Origin: Phascolomyces articulosus | Taxonomy: Eukaryota > Mucoromycota > Mucoromycetes > Mucorales > Lichtheimiaceae | DNA length: 26,100 nucleotides | Assembly: GCA_025677815.1 (NCBI GenBank) | Contig: JAIXMP010000081.1 | Location: 1 to 26,100, forward strand | Direction of reading: 5' to 3' | Part shown: positions 20,567 through 26,100 of the stretch, piece by piece | How the letters are laid out: the number at the start of each line of letters is the position of its first letter | Position numbering within the stretch: the first letter of the stretch is position 1 | Position numbers and translations under genes: made by a program | The notes under the pieces: model-generated | Database searches by the model: none | What the model was told of the DNA's origin: nothing | What the model saw: the letters and a program-made list of their open reading frames with translations, nothing else

Positions 20567-21098
20567 CTGCACTTTCCTCTTTTTTATTCCTCCCCATCTT
20601 TTTGGCATATTTTGTCATCACATCTCCTCACTCTCTCTTATTATATAAATACTCCCACATATATATATTTTTTATATTTTATACTTACCTTTTTTCTCTC
20701 ATTATATTATACTCTTTAAAATAAATAAAAACAAAAAAGCTGGTCTTTTTGTGGAAAAAGAAAAAAAGGAGTTTTATTAATTTTTGTAAGACAGAAAGCT
20801 GAAAATATTAATACTGATTATTATTCTTACTTCAACTCCAAAAAAAATCATCGTTGCAACTAACAAAGCATATAAAAATAATCTATTGTCATTGATCACT
20901 ACAGTAAAAAAATATACGTTATACGATGCATGATTTTTGTGCCTTTTTGGATGGTTGTTTTGTGAAAATTCTTATTTGGAAATTAAAAATAGTGTGTTAT
21001 TATGGAAAGACAGTGAAATATAAATACCTGCTTGCAAATGAACAACACCCTATAAACCTTGCTTTTTTTTCAATACATCCTTTTTTTTAACAACAATA
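20567..21098. other. Intergenic region between E2 transposase and accessory gene
   Basis: AT-rich and conserved with E3 (25194-25712, inverted). It holds a TATA box (TATAAATA, 21019-21026) about 75 bp before the accessory ATG. Confidence 0.5.
21019..21026 (+). promoter_or_regulatory. TATA box of the E2 accessory gene
   Basis: TATAAATA, 73 bp before the ATG at 21099. The E3 copy has TATAAATG at the matching place. Confidence 0.5.
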
Positions 21099-21883
21099 AT
21101 GTCTTCACATTCTTCTCGTAGTAATACTCCTGTTTTCGAGGCATCGCCCTCCTTTCCCCCTCTTCTTTCCACTCCATCACCACTGCCAGTATCACCTCAT
21201 CACAAGTCATGTCACCACCACAATCGATATATTCTTCATCACAAGATTACCCGCCTCTTTTTTTGGATGAATCAGAAATGGAAGTACCACAAGTAGAAGA
21301 AGAGGAGCATGCAGATGCTGAAACTGTGTAAGAATCAATAAGACCATAGTGTTAAAAATTAGCAGTAGAACTTGTTTTTTAAAACATCAGTTTTTTAGTG
21401 CTTGGGAAGGGGACATTAATCAATTTGAGGTCCATCTTACCATGGAGCAACAGATTGAGCAGGTTGAAGAGCAGCTCGTTGCTCTTCTTCGGAGCGGCAT
21501 AATTTGTATGTATTTCTTGCATAATTTTTTTTTAGTTGGTAAAAAAGAAACAGTGTGGTGCTAACTCATCTTATAATTTTAACTAGGATTTTGCAGGTGC
21601 TTACACGCATTGAAACTCGCTTGAGTGCTGCTCCTGGCTTGGACGATATGCTGTACTTGATGAGAGAACGTGTGCGTCTCATCCAGTTGCTGAACAGGTA
21701 GATTTTATTGAGTTTTCATATTACTTTTTGCAATACGTGCATGTGTTTGCATGAGCTGTTATTTCAGTACTGATGGAATGTATAAAAAGGACATTTGTAG
21801 GTAGACTGGTAGAAGAGACAGAAGGATTCATCAACAATGGCGGATCGCAATTGGGTAAACGCAGACGTGATCAGTTTGATTAG
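21099..21883 (+). pseudogene. E2 copy of the four-exon transposon accessory gene, frameshifted
   Basis: Same start (MSSHSSRSNTPVFEASPSF), exon order and stop as the intact E3 gene at 24412-25193. One C is missing in the run after SPLPVSPH (E3 has CATCCACAAG where E2 has CATCACAAG), which destroys the frame. Exon 2 has lost a base in the GGAGCGG region, and exon 4 has gained one A. Intron 3 keeps a normal acceptor (TTTCAG). Function unknown; see the E3 copy. Confidence 0.8.
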
Positions 21884-22219
21884 TTTTCTTTTTTTATATA
21901 TATAAAAATAAAATATATATGATAAATATTACAAACACCAAAGAAATTAGGATTTATCATGTCCCTTGTAATAAAAGTGATGGGTTAAAATAAAAAGAGA
22001 TTTATTTTTTAAAAGAAAATAAAGATGGAGTAAATAGCATAACTTTTTTTTTCTGAAAATGAAAGAAAAAATTGCGCCGATTATCTTGGTACTTATACCT
22101 TGTAAAAGCTCATAAAAGGTCCTCCAAGTCTCATAAAAGGTACCCCCTGGTTTTAATCCCAGATACCACAAAACTTTTATGACCTTTTATAATCATAAAA
22201 TTTCCCCTTTTTTGCAGTA

Positions 22220-24039
22220 GATCCTATCCTATAAATAATATAACAAACTATATTCTAGATTGAAAAAGAATATCAATCTATAGCATCTGGATATAGTTAT
22301 ATGTAAAACTATCACAATCTACTTGTCAGAATATTGTAAAGTGGTATCACTTACTGCTATCAGCTGTTATCCTAAAAAAAATGATTACCTATAAATATAA
22401 ATCTAATAGACACCATTGTTTGAAACTTCATAATGTTGAATATCACTTTTTATGAATTATTTTATATGGTACTACTAAGTTTAGTGGCACTTGTATATTG
22501 AAAGATGTAGTGAATATATATAATAATATTTGCTGATGAGATTGTGGTGTATTATCAAATCAGTTTGCCAAATATAAAAAAACCTAAACAACTTACCCCT
22601 TAAGTCAAGTATATTAAAAATATAACAAAAGCCAGAACACTTATTCTTCTCCCTTTTATCTTGAATGCTTATGCATAGATTGTTATAGGATCATATTAGT
22701 CATGTTTCCTCGATGATATCAACAAAGGTTCAATTTTTTTTATTATGCACCAACAGTAACAGAGTCAGCAAAGGAAGACTCAGAATAGACCCCCTGCTTT
22801 ACTTGCAAGCCAATAATGCTATTAACATGTATTATTTACTTTTACTTACCTTTTTTCTCTAAATATAAATATACTGCTTTTTTTCTTCTTCCTTTATAAA
22901 CCATACTATAATAAAGATTTAGTATTTAGTGATTTCACTATGAGTATATGGTCATCTATTGCATTATTGGAATTTTTTTTTTTTACAACTTACTACCTGC
23001 ATAGTATATACTTACCTCTTCCCTCATGCATTGCCTTGATCCAAGTACTCTTTTCTATTTAATCCTAGCATCCACTTTATAACTGAAATTATATAAGTTT
23101 CTTTATCAGATTATCAGCTTCCTTTCATTATATTCTGGTTATTCTCTTTATCTTTTACTATAGTCATCTAAAAAAATAAAAAATAAAAATAAAAATAAAA
23201 ACCAACCTGAATTAACTGCTGAATACTAATGCCATTGCTAATACCATTATAGCTTTTACAATTGCTGAGTATTATATTGCTATGTTATATTTCTATTATT
23301 TTCTTTTTTAAGATCAGACCATTTTATCAAATAAAAAAAAACATAAAAACAAAAAAGATAAGGAAGAGCAGAACATATAGTGGTTATGAATTTATATAAT
23401 CTTTATGCCAATCCTTTGACTTCTATATATACTAACTTATGCTACATAATGCTTTGTTTTATGAACCCATCAATAATAAATGCATTATAAACTATAAATA
23501 TATGTAAATAAAGATGAATTTGTATATATAGTAGTATAAAAAATAAAAAACTTTCAGCCATGATTAATTGTTTTTTATTAACAGATTATTCTTATTTAGC
23601 ATGAAAAATATATTACCTTTCATGGATTATAAGTTTTTATCATAAATAACACTACTTTTACTATGAAAATTATTGTATTCTTATTATGAATTTTATTTCA
23701 TTATGTGTAGATTATCTAGAAGTGCTCTATAGATTATGTGATATTCAGTGTGATTATTCAAAATGTTTAGCTTAAATATTAAAAACTATCATATAGATAT
23801 GAAAAACATTAGGCACTAATATAAAAATTATTGAGTATGTGTGGTATGGATAAGAATTAATAATAGAATTAATGACAAAGAGAGATGGAGACAGAAGAAG
23901 TCTTATGAGAATTAATATAGATTTATTATAATGATAAAGATGATAATAAAGATAATTATATTCTAGTTTTACAAGTACAGTATTTATATATTTTCTTATC
24001 TATGCCACTTAATCATTGATCATGGTAGTTTGTTAATAT
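22220..24039. other. AT-rich spacer between the inverted elements E2 and E3
   Basis: About 1.8 kb with no credible reading frame or RNA gene. Only simple A/T-rich runs, for example AAAATAAAA repeats near 23170-23200, are seen. Confidence 0.4.
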
Positions 24040-24411
24040 CACTGCAAAAACAGGGTCCTTAAACGCGCGTTATAGCTCATTATATTTTTTACATGTCTGG
24101 GGTTAAAATCAGGGGCTACCTTTAACGTGGTATGAACGAACTATAATGAGCTTTAACGCGATGCCACAATATATATTTATTTTGGTAACTGCGTGGTAAG
24201 GAGTATACCACTTGTTTTACTTTTCAAAAAAAAAAAGTTACTCAGATTCTATTACGCCATTTACTCCATCTTTTTTTTCTTTCAAAAAAAATAAATCTCT
24301 TTTTATTTTAACCCATCACCTTTATTACAAGGGACACGATAAATCCTATTTTTTGGTGTTTGTAATATTTGTCATATATATAATATTTTTATTTATATAA
24401 AAAAAAGAAAA

Positions 24412-25193
24412 CTAATCGAATTGATCGTGTCTTCGTTTTCCTAAGTGTAATCCGCCATTGCTACCAGATCTCTCTGTCCCTTCCACTGGTCTACCTACAA
24501 ACGTTCTTTTATACATTCCATCAGTACCAAAATAACAGCTCATGCAAACACATGCACGTATCGCAAAAAGTAATATGAAAACGCAATAAAATCTACCTAT
24601 TCAGCAACCGGGTGAGACGCACACGTTCTCCCATCAAGAACAGCATATCGTCCAAGCCAGGAGTAGCACTCAACCGAGATTCAACTCGTGCAAGCGCCTG
24701 CAAAATCCTAGTTAAAATTATAAGATGAGTAAGTACCATACCGTTTCTTTTTTACCAACTAAAAAAAATTATGCAAGAAATACATACAAATTATGCCGCT
24801 CGCGAAGAAGATCAACGAGCTGCTCTTCTACCTGCTCAATCTGTTGCTCCATGGTAAGATGGACCTCAATTTGACTAATGTCCCCTTCCCAAGCACTAAA
24901 AAATCGATGTTTTAAAAAACAAGTTCTACTGCTAATTTTTAACACTATGGTTTTATTAGTTCTTACACAGTTTCAGCATCTGCGTGCTCGTCTTCTTCTA
25001 CTTCTTGTACTTCCATTTCCGATTCATCAAAAAAAAGGGGCGGGAAATCTTGTGATGAAGAATATATCGATTGTGGTGGTGACATGACTTGTGGATGAGG
25101 TGATGCTGGCAGTGGTGATGGAGTGGAAAGAGGGGGAAAGGAGGGCGATGCCTCGAAAACAGGAGTATTACTACGAGAAGAATATGAAGACAT
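24412..25193 (-). CDS. E3 accessory gene: 186-aa protein with Ser/Pro-rich N-terminus and coiled-coil-like centre
   Basis: Minus-strand exons 25193-24967, 24895-24788, 24707-24597 and 24526-24412, all in one frame, 186 residues. The N-terminus (about 1-60) is Ser/Pro-rich (MSSYSSRSNTPVFEASPS). An acidic patch follows (VQEVEEDEHADAE), then a helical segment with heptad-like spacing (EQQIEQVEEQLVDLLRERH, about 93-111) and an ARVESRL / MGERVRLTRLLNR helix. The C-terminus is basic (KRRHDQFD). Introns 1 and 2 have normal borders. Intron 3 has a normal GT but its acceptor reads TTTTGG where E2 has TTTCAG. An upstream GCATGAG acceptor would keep the frame and add four residues. No family recognised. 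A TNPA-like DNA-binding or regulatory partner is possible by analogy only. Confidence 0.75.
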
Positions 25194-25264
25194 TATTGTT
25201 GTTAAAAAAAAGGATGTATTGAAAAAAAGCAAGGTTCATAGGGTGTTGTTCATTTGCAAGCAGG

Positions 25265-25272
25265 CATTTATA
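25265..25272 (-). promoter_or_regulatory. TATA box of the E3 accessory gene
   Basis: TATAAATG on the minus strand, 72 bp upstream of the ATG at 25193. Position is conserved in E2. Confidence 0.5.
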
Positions 25273-25712
25273 TTTCACGCGTCTTTCCATAATAACACAC
25301 TATTTTTAATTTTCAAACAAGAATTTTCACAAAACAATCATCCAAAAAGGCACAAAAATCACACATTGTATGAACGTATATTTTTTTATTGTAGTGATCA
25401 ATGACGATAGATTATTTTCATACGATTTGTTAGTTACAACGATGACTTTTTGGAGTTGAAGTAAGAATAATAATCAGTATTAATATTTTCAGCTTTCTGT
25501 CTTACAAAAATTAATAAAACTCCACAGAAAAGACCAGCTTTTTAGCTTTTAATTATTTTGAAGATTATAAAATATAGATCGGTGAAAAAAGGCAAGTATA
25601 AAATATAAAATATATATATGTGTGGGAGTATTTATATAATTAGAGAGAGTGAGGAGATGTGATGACAAAATATGCCGAAAAGATGGGGAGGAATAAAAAA
25701 GAGGAAGTGCAG
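25273..25712. other. Intergenic region between E3 accessory gene and transposase
   Basis: AT-rich. Mirrors 20567-21018 of E2 with scattered differences. No gene. Confidence 0.5.
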
Positions 25713-26100
25713 TTAATTAAGATGGAATTTGGGTTCAAGTGGAATTGCAGCTAACCTATTACCCATTTTATATTTTGCATACGCGAATGGGGCATATATA
25801 CGAGCGATCGGAAGAATAGAATAATGACTCAGTTCATCGAACGAATCTTTCCACAATTCCACACCGGTCGTATCAACAAGATGTTGTGAACTGAGTTGCC
25901 CATAATAGCGAACCATGGCGAAGCGATGTAGACCTTTCGTGCGAAGATCATGTTCAAAGTAGTAAAGGACTTGACCAGCGAAAAGAGATGGTGGTGCGCT
26001 TTCTTCCTCTTCTTTGTCTCTATTATTATCAGGGCTTGTAACAAATAAGGCATGTATATGGGAGCCTCGAGCACTTGCTGCTTCAACACTGCAGTATGTT
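25713..26100 (-). CDS. E3 transposase, Plavaka/Tnp2 type, C-terminal part (partial at window edge)
   Basis: The frame is open from the right edge to the stop at 25713, about 129 residues. It includes ARGSHIHALFV and SLFAGQVLYYFEHDL, which match SYIQALYL and PGQVQYYFCHDL of E1. It then runs YYGQLSSQHL, FDELSHYSILPIARIYAPFA and a C-terminus IPLEPKFHLN shared with E2. No stops are seen in this part, unlike E2. The catalytic region is outside the window. The frame at 25829-26089 is a shadow of this gene. Confidence 0.85.
   Translation of the reverse strand, partial: TYCSVEAASARGSHIHALFVTSPDNNRDKEEEESAPPSLFAGQVLYYFEHDLRTKGLHRFAMVRYYGQLSSQHLVDTTGVELWKDSFDELSHYSILPIARIYAPFAYAKYKMGNRLAAIPLEPKFHLN

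Larger units (their letters stand above)
20200..22030 (+). repeat. Left arm of large inverted duplication (E2 3' half)
   Basis: Matches the reverse complement of about 24225-26060 across the transposase end, intergenic region, accessory gene and 3' flank, with scattered substitutions and short indels. Confidence 0.75.
17654..22219 (+). mobile_element. Element E2: 5'-truncated Plavaka-like transposon
   Basis: Contains a broken transposase and a broken accessory gene and ends with CCCCTTTTTTGCAGT at 22204-22218, matching the CACTG-type termini except for the last base (A for G). Subterminal CATAAAAGGT and CCCTGGTTTTAATCCCAG sequences near 22110-22165 correspond to sequences at the E3 end. The left end is missing. 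No target duplication can be checked. Confidence 0.65.
24225..26060 (-). repeat. Right arm of large inverted duplication (E3 3' half)
   Basis: Partner of 20200-22030. The spacer between the arms is about 2.2 kb. Confidence 0.75.
24040..26100 (-). mobile_element. Element E3: Plavaka-like transposon in inverted orientation (runs off right edge)
   Basis: The terminus CACTGCAAAAACAGGG begins at 24040. From about 24220 onward the reverse complement matches E2 from about 22040 back to 20250, so E2 and E3 lie tail to tail. Near the end, CTTTAACG and GCGTTAAAG-like units and GGGGTTAAAATCAGGGGCT mirror the subterminal units of E2. Coding regions are better preserved than in E2. The 5' part lies outside the window. 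Confidence 0.75.

Noticed and set aside
22220..24039. Hidden host gene between E2 and E3
   Set aside because: Both strands are dense in stops and no domain-like residues could be found.
1..26100. CRISPR array or bacterial operon structure
   Set aside because: No regularly spaced repeats of that type and no ribosome-binding sites; introns and the tRNA type show a eukaryotic nuclear genome.

Overview
The window is a gene-poor, very AT-rich stretch of a eukaryotic, probably fungal, genome. Short introns (about 36-90 bp, GT..AG), Plavaka/Tnp2-type (CACTA-superfamily) DNA transposons, a Helitron Rep gene with CCHC-like zinc knuckles and a nuclear-type tRNA-His(GTG) together suggest an early-diverging fungus such as a Mucoromycota. 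That placement is inference. I see no ordinary single-copy host protein gene. Almost all coding sequence belongs to mobile elements.

Left part (1-12251) is a nest. The 3' end of one TIR element (called B1, ending at 751) abuts a decayed transposase. That transposase belongs to a second element (B2, 752-4240 and 12033-12251), whose right end carries the same 22-bp terminus as B1 with two changes. B2 is split by a third element, E1 (4241-12032, 7.8 kb), with matching CACTG termini and an AAT target duplication. E1 carries four spliced genes: a minus-strand 191-aa acidic protein, the Plavaka-type transposase (about 960 aa, one frameshift), a minus-strand 222-aa basic protein, and a small plus-strand gene built from very short exons. 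B2 has the same order of transposase followed by a minus-strand gene.

Middle part (12252-17650): an 876-bp imperfect inverted repeat (foldback-like), a complete tRNA-His gene on the minus strand 43 bp from it, then the 5' portion of a Helitron on the minus strand (three zinc knuckles, N-terminal domain, Rep/HUH domain). The Helitron copy has stops, a His-to-Tyr change in the HUH motif, and ends before the helicase.

Right part (17654-26100): a broken transposase plus a small accessory gene of element E2 (plus strand, ending at a CACTG-type terminus near 22219), then about 1.8 kb of AT-rich sequence. A better preserved sister copy, E3, follows in inverted orientation (terminus at 24040, running off the right edge). 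E2 and E3 share a four-exon gene for a small protein with a Ser/Pro-rich N-terminus and a helical, coiled-coil-like centre. In E3 its reading frame is intact over all exons.

The main point of interest is the cargo. At least four different, apparently protein-coding accessory genes travel with these transposases, and I recognise none of them as a named family. By analogy with TNPA of plant CACTA elements they may be subterminal-binding or regulatory partners of the transposase, but nothing in the sequence proves this.
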